Shown here: one piece after another, positions 1 through 9,161 of the stretch | Layout of the letters: each line of letters opens with the position of its first letter | How positions within the stretch are numbered: position 1 is the stretch's first letter | Assembly: GCF_000497045.1 (NCBI RefSeq) | Contig: NW_015961981.1 | Location: forward strand, 498,401 to 562,400 | Length of the DNA: 64,000 nucleotides | Direction: 5' to 3' | Origin: Kalmanozyma brasiliensis GHG001 | Taxonomy: Eukaryota > Basidiomycota > Ustilaginomycetes > Ustilaginales | The notes under the pieces: generated by a model | Databases searched by the model: none | Seen by the model: the letters and a program-made list of their open reading frames with translations, nothing else | What the model was told of the DNA's origin: nothing | Made by a program: the position numbers and the translations under genes

Positions 1-240
1 GCACGTCAGGTTGTGCCGCAATCGAGGGTTTGCCGGCGTCTGGGTCAGTCAGCAATGGCCGAACAGGCGGCCATCACGAGTGACGACGACGCTGCTTCGC
101 CTGCTCACACAGCTGCCTGTCCTGCCTGCGCTAAGCCCGCTGCGTGCTGCCTCCTGGAGGGCCGACCGTACTTAAACGAGGCTTGCGCCGTCTCACGCCT
201 CCCTGTTCGCCACCACCACGAACCCATTATCGCCATCAAC

Positions 241-1947
241 ATGACGTCTACACCCTCCGGTCTTCGCGTCCGCTCGTTCGAGGAAGACTCCTCCGACACG
301 CCTGGCGTTTACTCGACGTCGAACGGTGTTCCCGTTCCTCACGCCTACGAGGCCCAGCGTGTCGGCCGAGAAGGCCCTCTGCTGCTGCAGGACTTTCACC
401 TCATCGACCTCATCTCTCACTTCGACCGGGAGCGCATCCCTGAGCGTGTCGTCCATGCCAAGGGTGGTGGTGCCCACGGTGTCTACCGCACCACGCACCC
501 TATCCCCGACCTTTGCTTGAACTCGCTGTTTGCCGAGCAGACTGAATGCCCCATCACGGCTCGCTTTTCGACCGTCGGTGGCGAGTCCGGATCGCCCGAC
601 TGTGCTCGTGATCCTCGCGGATTCAGCATCAAGTTCCGTACACAGGATGGCAACATGGATTGGGTGTACAACAACACTCCGATCTTCTTCCTTCGTGATC
701 CTGCCAAGTTCCCGCACTTCATCCACACACAGAAGCGCGATCCTCAGAATCACCTGACGCATAGCGACAACTCGATCCACTTCTGGGACTACATGAGTGC
801 CAACCCGGAGAGCGTGCATCAGTTCCTGTACCTCATGGGCCCGCGCGGCATTCCCAAGAGCTGGCGGCACATGCAGGGCTACTCGGGCCACACGTTCAAG
901 TTTGTCAACAAGCAAGGCAAGTGGAAGTACGTGCAGATCCACGTGCTGTCGCAACAGGGAACGGAGAATCTGACGAACGACGAGGCGGCGCAGCAATCGC
1001 CCGACGCGCACCAGAAGGACCTCTTCGAGGCAATCGAGCGAGGCGAGTTCCCGAAGTGGGACGTCAAGTATCAGATCATGGACCCTGCCGATGCGCCCAC
1101 GTCAGGCGTCAACGTCAACGACCTCACCAAGGTGTGGCCTCGTGACAAGTTCCCACTCCACCCGCTCGGTGAGATCGAACTCAACCGCAATGTGGCCAAC
1201 TACTTTGCCGAGATCGAGCAGATTGCGTTCAACCCGGCGCACCTCATCCCCGGACTGGAGCCGTCCAACGACCCCGTCTTGCAGTCGAGACTCTTCTCGT
1301 ACCCGGACACACATCGTCACCGCATCGGGGTGAACTACCAACAGCTGCCCGTCAACCAGGCGCACCCCTCTCACATCCCCACCAACTTCCAACGCGATGG
1401 ACCCATGGCGTTCTACAACGGAGGCCCCAAGCCGAACTACATCTCCTCGCTGGCCCCGCCGGAGTTCCGCCCGCGCCAGGTGGACACGGACGCCATCCAC
1501 GGCGACTACGAGGGCAACGCGCTCGCCTTCCTCTCCGGTGTGCAGGAGGAGGACTTTGTCCAACCCCGCGCTATGTGGACCAAGGTCTTCTCCCAGCAGG
1601 ACCGGGAGGAGACGATCAAGACTATCAGCGGTCACATGTCGACCTGCCCCGACAAGGAGGTGCTCAAGCGCGCCATCAGCGTTTGGCACCAAGTCGACGC
1701 CGAGCTGGCCGAGAAGATCGCCGAGCCGCTCGGACTGAAGGGCAAGTACAAGACGGATCTGCGCGGCGAAGTGTTTAACGGATCGCACAACTTTTTGGGT
1801 CGCAACATGGGCGAGGAGGCGGGCGTGCCTAACACATGGAGCCGAGCTGATGGAAAGCATAAGACCAAGGAACCCGTGTACGGGATCAGTTCGAACGCTC
1901 ATGCGCTGCCCAATGGTAAGAGCCAGAGCAATGGTACCGCTCATTGA
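241..1947 (+). CDS. Catalase (monofunctional, haem)
   Basis: Monofunctional haem catalase that splits hydrogen peroxide into water and oxygen. The ATG at 241 gives 568 residues; the open frame runs upstream to about 13 without another ATG, so I take 241. Seen directly: the catalase signature FDRERIPERVVHAKG with distal His72, the distal Asn145 in NNTPIFF, and the proximal haem Tyr354 in RLFSYPDTHRHR. The residue before the NN pair is Tyr143 where most catalases have Gly. The tail after the core is about 60 residues and ends NGTAH, which is not a peroxisomal PTS1, so a cytosolic enzyme is more likely, although fungal catalases can enter peroxisomes by other signals. No intron. Part of the promoter may lie outside the window. 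The gene converges on the 1360-residue protein. Confidence 0.95.
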   Translation: MTSTPSGLRVRSFEEDSSDTPGVYSTSNGVPVPHAYEAQRVGREGPLLLQDFHLIDLISHFDRERIPERVVHAKGGGAHGVYRTTHPIPDLCLNSLFAEQTECPITARFSTVGGESGSPDCARDPRGFSIKFRTQDGNMDWVYNNTPIFFLRDPAKFPHFIHTQKRDPQNHLTHSDNSIHFWDYMSANPESVHQFLYLMGPRGIPKSWRHMQGYSGHTFKFVNKQGKWKYVQIHVLSQQGTENLTNDEAAQQSPDAHQKDLFEAIERGEFPKWDVKYQIMDPADAPTSGVNVNDLTKVWPRDKFPLHPLGEIELNRNVANYFAEIEQIAFNPAHLIPGLEPSNDPVLQSRLFSYPDTHRHRIGVNYQQLPVNQAHPSHIPTNFQRDGPMAFYNGGPKPNYISSLAPPEFRPRQVDTDAIHGDYEGNALAFLSGVQEEDFVQPRAMWTKVFSQQDREETIKTISGHMSTCPDKEVLKRAISVWHQVDAELAEKIAEPLGLKGKYKTDLRGEVFNGSHNFLGRNMGEEAGVPNTWSRADGKHKTKEPVYGISSNAHALPNGKSQSNGTAH

Positions 1948-2087
1948 TCGCGACATCTCAGCAGCACACTCTCATCGTTGTCAATCAAAGCGATCAGGAG
2001 ATCCACTTTTAAGATCGAGCCAAACGAATGAGATCAACCTCTCAGCCCGAACCGATGTGAGAAACGAACGAGTGTATGTCTATGAGT

Positions 2088-5000
2088 CTATGGATGCGAA
2101 ATGACGGTTGAAACGGTCCCCTTTCTGGGCGGGGCGCGTTTGATGTAGGGCAGTGGGGAGGCGGTACCGGACGATCTTTTGGGTAGGGGCGAGGCGAGTT
2201 CTGCCGGTGTGAGAATGCTTGATTCGGTGGTAGAGCGCGAAATGGAGGGTTGGCGGGATTTGGGTAGGAGCATCTCGCGATATGGGCCCCGGGTGGAGCG
2301 GGACGGTGAAGGTGCGTCCAGCGTCTCCGTTGCGAGAGATGGAGAGCGACGCGGCTCGAGACGTTCCTTGGACGGCGTCGAGAGCGGAGAGGAGCCCCGG
2401 GCGCTGCGTTGCCCGCGGGGCTCAGACAGATCGATGTTGCGCAACAGATGTTCCTGCGCTTCAGCTTGCACTTTGGCCAGCTGGGTGGTGGTCAGGTGGC
2501 TGTATTCGAACTGTTCCGGGTTCACATGTGGAGTGCGACGCTGAATCGGATCAGCTCGTGACGGCGAAGGAGGGACCAACCTCCACGGCCGTTCCGAGTG
2601 ATTACCGCCAGTCGGCTTGATGTGAACCCGGAAACCGAGCTCGAGCAGCGTGCCTGCCTGAACGTGCGGTGCCATCTTGGGCTCTTGAAGTGAGAAGCTG
2701 ATCTCGAAACCGGGCATTGGCATGTCGGCGCTGTGAGCTGGCGTGACCGACTCGCGATGAGCTCCGTTCTGCGAGCTTCTTGGGCTCGAAGGGGGATGAG
2801 ACCCTAAGCTACGAGTGTATGGGGACAGATAGACACCAGGTCGCGCTTGAGATGCCGGCAAATTGCGAGATGGCGAACGCTCGGTAGCAGCAATCTCGTC
2901 GAGCGAGTGCGAGTTGGCACGGCTGGAAGATCGATGCTGATCGCGCGTTGATGGACGTGACGAGAGTCTAGGTGTCGCCCTCTCGACTGTATGGTTTCCG
3001 ATCGCTCCAGCAGACGACTGGATGTCAAAAAGGTCTGGTACGGGCGATCGCAGCCTTGAGCCAGCAGTTGTGTCAATCCTGGTCGCGTTCGCCTCGGCCG
3101 AGATGGCAGGCTGGCTCGTGTTGGGAGTCCAAGCTTCGGAGGCAACGGTGAATGGAGAAGTTGTCGTCGCGCTGGTGTCTGGACCTCGCGAGGTGCCGGG
3201 AGAGCTTCGAGTGCTCTGCAGCCTCAACGGCTTGAGTGATCCGGCGCCGACGCTTGTCGAAAGCGAATCCGCTGAGAGGTTGCGGTGATTTGCAGCGATG
3301 GGTCGGGGCTCCTGTTCCGATGTCGCGTTCGTCCTTGACGTCGACCACTTCTGAGGTTGACTCACAGCGGATACCTTGACTGGACGACCGTTCTTGATCG
3401 ATGCTATGTGATCCTCAAGCACCATCGCACGAGGAGGCAGACGGACTGGCTCCCGCTCGACAGTGTTGGTGCTGTCAGAAGGGAACAGGTCGGGTTGGTT
3501 GTGGTGCGCCGACTTCTTCGGCTCATGCGGCTTACCCTGACGATGCAACGGTCTGGTTGACTGGCCATCAGTGTCACTTGTCTGTTCTGGCCGGAATCGG
3601 CGCAACGGTCGAATGAGACCTTTCGGTTCTTGTTGTTCGTCCGAATTATATGATCCTCGAGGCAGCTTGCCTGGTAGTGGCCGAGCCTGGCGATGCGGAG
3701 TGGGGTGTATGGCAAGGTCGGACAAGCGTCTGAGCACCATGCGCTTGCCGACTGTCACCGAAGCAGTCTCTGCGTCCTCGTCAGACCCGACCTCGTCCCA
3801 GTCTCTGATTGCCTGTCCGACACGTTGCCTTTGAGGACTTGGAGCTTGAGCTGCACTTCCCTCCGGTCCAGTCCCGAGGCTCTTTGCCCACAAGCCTAGC
3901 ATATCGTTGAAGTTGCTCGAGCGCTCGGTCGTAGCCTCGCGAGGAGAACGCACCGTCGCATATTCGGGTGAGATGACTTCATTAGCATTCGCATGGCGAG
4001 CTCTGCGCTGATGGAGCAATTCGAGACTTTGACGATGTTGTCGCTTAACAGTCTCTGACTTCAAGCCCGGTATTTTGAGGCGACCGGGAATATGTCTGGC
4101 CCGCTGTCCGGCGACGGTGTTTGATCGTTCACGTTGCGAGTATGATCTGCCGATCTTTGAGCCGTGCGGCCTCGAAGGAGGGCGAGACGAGCGTCCATCG
4201 ACCCGATTGTCGCGATCTTGTTTGGCATCCACTGCGGTAGTGACAGGCAAGTCGAGTGGTTGTGCGAGTCCGGAAGATCGTCTCGGCTGTACTTCAGGTG
4301 TGGAAAGAACGGCGTCTTTGAGATGCACGTAAGTTTGGTCGTGGACTGCGGATGAGGGCGAGGTGGGCAAGATCACTGGAGGCGTATCAGACCGTTCGTT
4401 CAAGTCTGCGGATTCCGACGTGATGCCGTATGCCACGGAGAGGTTGTCAAGATGATCATGATCTCCGCCTGGTAGAGTTGCTGCCCCTGCGTCCTCCTCG
4501 GCGAAGGTGGAAGTGGATTGAATCCAACTCGCGGTTCGATCTAGCCGAGAGTTGTGCGGTATGGTGCGCTCAAGACCGGCTTCGGGCTTCGCGATCTCAT
4601 CGATCAGATCGTAGAGAACGGCATCTTCTGTCAGGAATGGTAACCCGGAAGCCGTATCACGACGCAGCTCTCCGGAGTCTGGAAGCGGCCAGTCGAGCTG
4701 AGCTCTGGCAGAATTGCTGGTACCGCTGACGCCGAGGGCGACCTCGGCTCCATCTTCCAGATCATGAGATTGGGACTCCTCAGAGACAGCCTCTGGGCCT
4801 ATTTCGGCTTCCTGGTCGTGTGATGAAGGTTGAATGCGATCCATATCGCCGGACGCAGCCATCCCCATGAACCCTGACGCTTCGCCTTCCTCCCTCGATT
4901 CATTCTCGCGGGTCTGTTCTGGATCGATGTCGTGCTCGTCTCCCACTTCCTCAGGCAGTCTTTGAATGCTTGCGGAGCTCGTGTCTCCAGCGAATGCTGC

Positions 5001-6170
5001 ACTTGACGAGGTCGGCAAACTTTCCTCCAAAGGCTTGTCTGCCAGGACCAAGGTGTCGGTCCATGCCTTGAGAACACTGTCGATGGGCCCGTCAATTCCG
5101 TGAGCAGCACCGAGAGGCGTTGGAGTGCGAGCAGGTGGTGTCGAGGGTGGAAGATGTATTGGAGAGGTGCTGCCCCGCAGAGGCATAGTAGCGCTCGGCA
5201 ACGAGGAAGAAGATGGATCGTCTGGTGACGGAATACGTTTATCGATGACCGTGTTGCCCTGCTGGTGCAAGTCGAGCCCTGCCTGTTGCACTGCAAAGGT
5301 TTGGACGTCGGGCGAAACAGAAGGTGCAGTTGCGTCGGAGAACGCAGATTCGGGAGCCAGCGTCGGTCTACTCTCTGCACCTATTGAAGCCACGTCATAG
5401 TCCCTCTCTTGCAATGGCGGTGCTTTCGAGGCAATTTGGGCCCTTCCAGTCCCGAAGTAGCCAGACCAATCGGATGTCAATGACGTCGGCGAAGCCCGAG
5501 GCCCGCCTAGTGGAAGCTGGACAACACCGTCTATTGCCTTCTCGGCTGTCACTCGAGGGAGGGTACTAGACGCCAAGAAGGGACCGGGCTTGGGTACATG
5601 TGGCTGCGATATCGCGCGCTGGCGTTCAGGAATGAAAGGCTGCGAAGGCGTCTCTGGAGCTGATGTGGACCCCAACGATCGCTTCGCATTCGGCTCGAAT
5701 CGACGGTGGTCTACTGAGCCAGCCGCGGGAAGCACATCGGACGATACTCTTGCCCTGATCGGCACTGGGCTCGGACCCTTGTCCGCGATCCATGGGCGTA
5801 CGATTCCTCGATCTGGTTGTGATGGGCCCTGTGAGGTCCGTGCTAGATCGTGGGATGCCGATTCGGCTATATCGGTGAGAGAGGAAAAGAATTGGGCGGC
5901 TTTTGCCGCCTTGCCACCTTCGCTGAAGGCGCTTCGCGGAAAGGTTATACTCTTTGCCGATGTTGGAGAGCTGAGAAAGGGGGAGCCTTGGAGTCTGTTG
6001 AGGACTACGTTGGAAGTTTGTCGGGATGTTGGTGACAATGCCGTCGGTATGGGGATGATATGCGAAGACTGCGCCAAGGTCATGCGTGGCACCCTGGAGT
6101 TGGTGCCCACAAAGAAGTTTGCCGACGTCTGCGGCAGCTTTCGAGCTGCATTGGGTCGATCGTTGTCCAT
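2088..6170 (-). CDS. Hypothetical large disordered Ser/Pro-rich protein (1360 aa)
   Basis: Intronless 1360-residue frame starting at an ATG (6170). I do not recognise a catalytic domain. Most of it is Ser/Pro/Arg-rich low-complexity sequence typical of smut regulatory or scaffold proteins. Seen: an acidic stretch at about 405-470, a basic cluster at about 655-730, and two similar short tryptophan motifs, VLKAWTDTLV (residues 366-375) and MLGLWAKSLG (757-766), each like an amphipathic helix. A more ordered part lies near the C-terminus, around PGFEISFSLQEP followed by LLELGFRVHIKP and a helical segment containing TTTQLAKVQAEAQEHLLRN. These may be short linear binding motifs and a small conserved domain. 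No signal peptide or membrane segment. It is real coding sequence because the frame is open for 4 kb, but the function is unknown. Confidence 0.85.
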   Translation of the reverse strand: MDNDRPNAARKLPQTSANFFVGTNSRVPRMTLAQSSHIIPIPTALSPTSRQTSNVVLNRLQGSPFLSSPTSAKSITFPRSAFSEGGKAAKAAQFFSSLTDIAESASHDLARTSQGPSQPDRGIVRPWIADKGPSPVPIRARVSSDVLPAAGSVDHRRFEPNAKRSLGSTSAPETPSQPFIPERQRAISQPHVPKPGPFLASSTLPRVTAEKAIDGVVQLPLGGPRASPTSLTSDWSGYFGTGRAQIASKAPPLQERDYDVASIGAESRPTLAPESAFSDATAPSVSPDVQTFAVQQAGLDLHQQGNTVIDKRIPSPDDPSSSSLPSATMPLRGSTSPIHLPPSTPPARTPTPLGAAHGIDGPIDSVLKAWTDTLVLADKPLEESLPTSSSAAFAGDTSSASIQRLPEEVGDEHDIDPEQTRENESREEGEASGFMGMAASGDMDRIQPSSHDQEAEIGPEAVSEESQSHDLEDGAEVALGVSGTSNSARAQLDWPLPDSGELRRDTASGLPFLTEDAVLYDLIDEIAKPEAGLERTIPHNSRLDRTASWIQSTSTFAEEDAGAATLPGGDHDHLDNLSVAYGITSESADLNERSDTPPVILPTSPSSAVHDQTYVHLKDAVLSTPEVQPRRSSGLAQPLDLPVTTAVDAKQDRDNRVDGRSSRPPSRPHGSKIGRSYSQRERSNTVAGQRARHIPGRLKIPGLKSETVKRQHRQSLELLHQRRARHANANEVISPEYATVRSPREATTERSSNFNDMLGLWAKSLGTGPEGSAAQAPSPQRQRVGQAIRDWDEVGSDEDAETASVTVGKRMVLRRLSDLAIHPTPHRQARPLPGKLPRGSYNSDEQQEPKGLIRPLRRFRPEQTSDTDGQSTRPLHRQGKPHEPKKSAHHNQPDLFPSDSTNTVEREPVRLPPRAMVLEDHIASIKNGRPVKVSAVSQPQKWSTSRTNATSEQEPRPIAANHRNLSADSLSTSVGAGSLKPLRLQSTRSSPGTSRGPDTSATTTSPFTVASEAWTPNTSQPAISAEANATRIDTTAGSRLRSPVPDLFDIQSSAGAIGNHTVERATPRLSSRPSTRDQHRSSSRANSHSLDEIAATERSPSRNLPASQARPGVYLSPYTRSLGSHPPSSPRSSQNGAHRESVTPAHSADMPMPGFEISFSLQEPKMAPHVQAGTLLELGFRVHIKPTGGNHSERPWRLVPPSPSRADPIQRRTPHVNPEQFEYSHLTTTQLAKVQAEAQEHLLRNIDLSEPRGQRSARGSSPLSTPSKERLEPRRSPSLATETLDAPSPSRSTRGPYREMLLPKSRQPSISRSTTESSILTPAELASPLPKRSSGTASPLPYIKRAPPRKGTVSTVISHP

Positions 6171-6697
6171 TAGAGTGGTATCGACATCAACCGCATCGAT
6201 GGTTACTTATATGCTACGTCTGACGAAGGTTCGACGGCTGGCGGTGGACGGACCTCGATGCATGCCTGCGATGCTGATGATGGTGAAGGCAGAAGGGAAG
6301 AAGCTTATGAGGAGAGCAGAAGGACGGGCGGGTCCAAGCCATGTGGCGAGGTGGTGAGTTGGCATGCCGGCTTGCACTTGCCAACTCGGCCTTCGCGATT
6401 TTGGTGAAAGCCAGCCGTCAGAATGCAACACGAAGCACAAAGCTGCACAACGGATGTGACCTTGCAAAAAGGAGCGATGTGACAGTGTGGGAGTTAGTTC
6501 GAAGGTGCATGAAGAGGCTGCCACCAGTTGGCGGGAACACGCCTGCAATTTCGAGGCGGCGTGCATGCACCTGCAGCTCTAAAGCTCGGGAAATATTCGA
6601 GCGCCTGCGCGGCAGACAATCGAGGTGATGCGAAGAGCCCAAAGCGCTGGAAGGAAGGATCGCGCTTCGCAGCTTGACACTAGATGACGAGACGAAG
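6171..6697. other. Intergenic, 5' side of the 1360-aa gene / 3' side of the TPR gene
   Basis: No gene seen. It should hold the promoter of the leftward 1360-residue gene and the 3' UTR of the TPR gene. I see no TATA box or repeat that I would name. Confidence 0.5.
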
Positions 6698-7421
6698 TTA
6701 TGTTGAAGGTTGGGTCGCTTTGTCCAATTGGCGCTCCTTCTCCTCATCCTCGAAGGCCTGCACCAGGCGTTCGCCTAATTTGCGAATGACAGGGTCTGAG
6801 GAAATGAAAGTGCGGATCGTGTGTCAGTCGAAGCAGGACGTTGTCGCTTGAAGCCAAGTCGCAACTTACCTTGTGGTCGCAAATCGAGAGCTACGTCGAT
6901 GTCTCTTGCTGCCAATTGGTTCTTGCCGAGCTCGAGGTGGGCCTCTGCTCGGCGGTAGAGCGCCTTGAGGTTATTGGGTGCTAGCTCCAACGCCTTTGAA
7001 GAGGCGTAGACGGCCTTGGACCACTTTTGCTGCTTCAGGTAGCAAGCAGCCATGTTGTTATAGACAGCACTTGCGGTGCCAGCGGCGCGTTCGTTCTGCG
7101 CGTCTGATGAGCGAGCGCCGTACAAAGTTGCGAACGAGTTGATCCCCGCACAATGGAGCAGGGACTGTTTGTTGAAACGCAAGAGAGCGGTCAGCCTGAA
7201 CGCTCGTCTGGGAAGGCTTCATCCACGCTAGAACTCACATGATGCCACTTCCCAAGAGCCTCGGTCAACTCCCCTTGCTCGTATGCCTTATTGCCAAGCG
7301 ACTTGAGCTCTTCGGCTTTGAGAAGCTGGTCGTCCGTCGTCATGCCTGTCCTCGAGGATGGGGCAGCGGAGCTGTCCGATCCAATATCGCCTGTCCCAGC
7401 TGTCTGTGTCTCGTTGCTCAT
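6698..7421 (-). CDS. Small TPR-domain protein, three exons
   Basis: Spliced gene of 191 residues. Exon 1 is 7421-7239 (ATG to KWHH), exon 2 is 7164-6870 and exon 3 is 6795-6698 (TAA). Introns begin GTGAGT and GTAAGT and end AACAG and CTCAG, and the phases (0 and 1) join cleanly. Exon 1 ends in the first half of a TPR (LKSLGNKAYEQGELTEAL). Exon 2 carries two more TPR helix pairs (AVYNNMAACYLKQQKW, then ALYRRAEAHLELGKNQLA). Exon 3 encodes a charged tail starting DPVIRKLGERL. This layout resembles the three-TPR clamp of Hsp90/Hsp70 co-chaperones and of the FKBP/TTC families, but there is no PPIase or other domain. A cytosolic adaptor role is inferred from the family only. The exon joins are my reading of the sequence and would be settled by cDNA. 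Confidence 0.85.
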
Positions 7422-8028
7422 CGTTGCGGCTTTTGCACAGCGATGAGGGAAGGACAGAAGGGTTGTCTGACCTAAGTCAACGCCATCAGCACAGAGGAGG
7501 CTGTCCAACCAAGAAGATTGACAGGTTCGCGTGGAGAACACCGTCCGAGATCCGTGAATATCCGCGCATCGCCGATTGGAGCTCAATTCACAGAGTATCG
7601 TGGCGATACCCGCATCGACGTGATGGTGTCCACCACCTTCAGCACCCTTCGCCTCGAGGCCACTCCATCGTCCAGTCCTTGAAACCAGGATCGGGTAGTT
7701 CAGAGCTGGCCCATGCACCTTTGCATCCGTCCTTGTGAAAGAGGGCGAATGCGACTTGCTGACCCTGCCTTTGGTCACTAGCTCAGCGGTGGGTCAGTAC
7801 AGATGTGTCGATCGTGAGAGGCTTTCCTTGAAGTTGCAGCATTGTCTTGTAGTGACTGAGACGTCGACTCGGGCGTCAGTGCTAGCACCATTCACCATCC
7901 CGAGGGCAGGCTCGATCGAGGTGCGGGAAGTGAGCATGGATACTGCGGAGCTCCAAAGTGACTCGATTCACATTGATCTAGCCGAGATTAGATCAAAGAC
8001 GGAGTAGGGTTCCTCCTGGACAAGAAGA

Positions 8029-8379
8029 ATGGTGATTACCTTTCACGTACCAATCCGTCTTGTTGCCGCCGCCGCCATCATCATCATCTGTCTCGCCAGT
8101 GCATGGCTTGTGCCACGCGCGAATGTCGATGACAAGCTGCATGCGACCCTATGCAGACGCAGGTCCACCCCTGTTCTGGTGGAATGGCGCTGCAGCGGCA
8201 CTTACCCCGCATTTGTCTCCTGCAAGCGAAGGAGGCATGCTGTCAACGATCTTCTCGAGTGGCACCAAGAAGGTCGATCCCGTTTTCTTTCACATCTGCT
8301 ACTCGGCAATCTTCCCGTCTCATCAGTTGACAACATGACCTTCGGGCACCCCGAGCTCTCGCTTATCGCTGTACGATGA
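8029..8379 (+). CDS. Doubtful small ORF with N-terminal hydrophobic segment (116 aa)
   Basis: ATG-initiated frame of 116 residues with a hydrophobic N-terminus that looks like a signal peptide, followed by a short polar part with three cysteines. The hydrophobic run is encoded by four GCC and four ATC triplets in a row, so a microsatellite alone could have produced it. No homology is recognised and no upstream promoter signal is seen. An AT-rich patch with AATAAA words lies about 450 bases downstream. A small secreted protein is possible in a smut, but chance is as likely. Confidence 0.2.
   Translation: MVITFHVPIRLVAAAAIIIICLASAWLVPRANVDDKLHATLCRRRSTPVLVEWRCSGTYPAFVSCKRRRHAVNDLLEWHQEGRSRFLSHLLLGNLPVSSVDNMTFGHPELSLIAVR
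8065..8088 (+). repeat. GCC(4)ATC(4) compound microsatellite
   Basis: Four GCC units are directly followed by four ATC units. In frame they encode Ala4-Ile4, which creates the hydrophobic stretch of the weak ORF at 8029. Confidence 0.8.
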
Positions 8380-8964
8380 TCGTTCCCTCGCTACGAGTTG
8401 TGCGAATATGCTGAAAGCAGTCGGCATTTTCCCGCTTCATTCCGAAGAATGGGACAAAGCAGTGTCGTGTGAACGAGCCACGCATCTATACCGGCTGCGA
8501 TTGATGATCATTCTCAAGCCAAAGTGGCGTGAGACAATCTACTAAGAGAGAAGCGGTACCCTGAGATGGACTCTCTGCGTCCTCGCTCGGTCAAGGGTCA
8601 CTTCCGAGCGGGCTGCATCCGATCCACAACTCGATGCAGTTGAGCGGAAGGCTAAGGTAGCCCTTTGTATCGTCCGCTTTGACAGCTGTGCCCTTAGCCC
8701 TTGCAGACGAGTCACAGATCATCAAGAAGAAATGCTGCGCTGAGTGTGATTCAGTCATGTGTGGCTTTTTCCTTCGGAGCGTCCCGGGTCTCTGTGTTCG
8801 GGAGGGCCGTGTACAATTGAATTTTTATCAATAAATAAAAAATAAAGAAACTGATACGAGAAGGTGTTGGGCGACTCCGCACAGACGTCCCTTCTCTTCC
8901 CAAGGACCCTGAAGAGGCACACCCTGTGACCATGGTCACGCTCCCGGCTCGACAAGATCAACAC

Positions 8965-8972
8965 TTATAAGA
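8965..8972 (+). promoter_or_regulatory. TATA-like box of the cytosolic malic enzyme transcript
   Basis: The motif TTATAAGA lies about 195 bases before the ATG at 9162. It is followed by a pyrimidine-rich leader (CTTTCCTTCTCTAATC) that contains no ATG before 9162, consistent with transcription starting near 8995-9010 and translation at the first AUG. Confidence 0.55.
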
Positions 8973-9161
8973 ACAGCCCACCTCGAGCTTGCTGCTGCTT
9001 TCCTTCTCTAATCATCCTCTTCTCTCGTAGCTTGCGTCGCATCGCTGCTTTCCCAGCATCTTCTTCGCTCGCCTTGTTTGTTCTAGCTTCGACTTTCCGT
9101 ATCGACCGCCCAACTAGCTCAGCTTGGAGACAAACTCTTCACCATCACCACCTCACGCAAA

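Larger units (their letters stand above)
7422..9161. other. Intergenic 1.7 kb between TPR gene and malic enzyme
   Basis: No well-supported gene. It contains a GCC/ATC trinucleotide repeat (8065-8088) inside a weak ORF, and an AT-rich island at about 8815-8850 with overlapping AATAAA words on the + strand that could be a poly(A) region of an unseen transcript. The TATA box and leader of the malic enzyme occupy the right end. Confidence 0.5.

Noticed and set aside
193..1011. Long antisense frames over the catalase, PHD, NIPA and other genes
   Set aside because: GC-rich coding sequence leaves long open frames in other frames. The sense proteins have clear domains and the antisense ones do not.
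1945..2033. Stop-codon read-through of catalase to a cryptic PTS1
   Set aside because: Cryptic peroxisomal signals are known in Ustilago, so I translated on. The extension ends without an SKL-like tripeptide.
7770..7870. tRNA-like A-box word (TAGCTCAGCGGT)
   Set aside because: No matching D-stem, B-box or acceptor stem follows.
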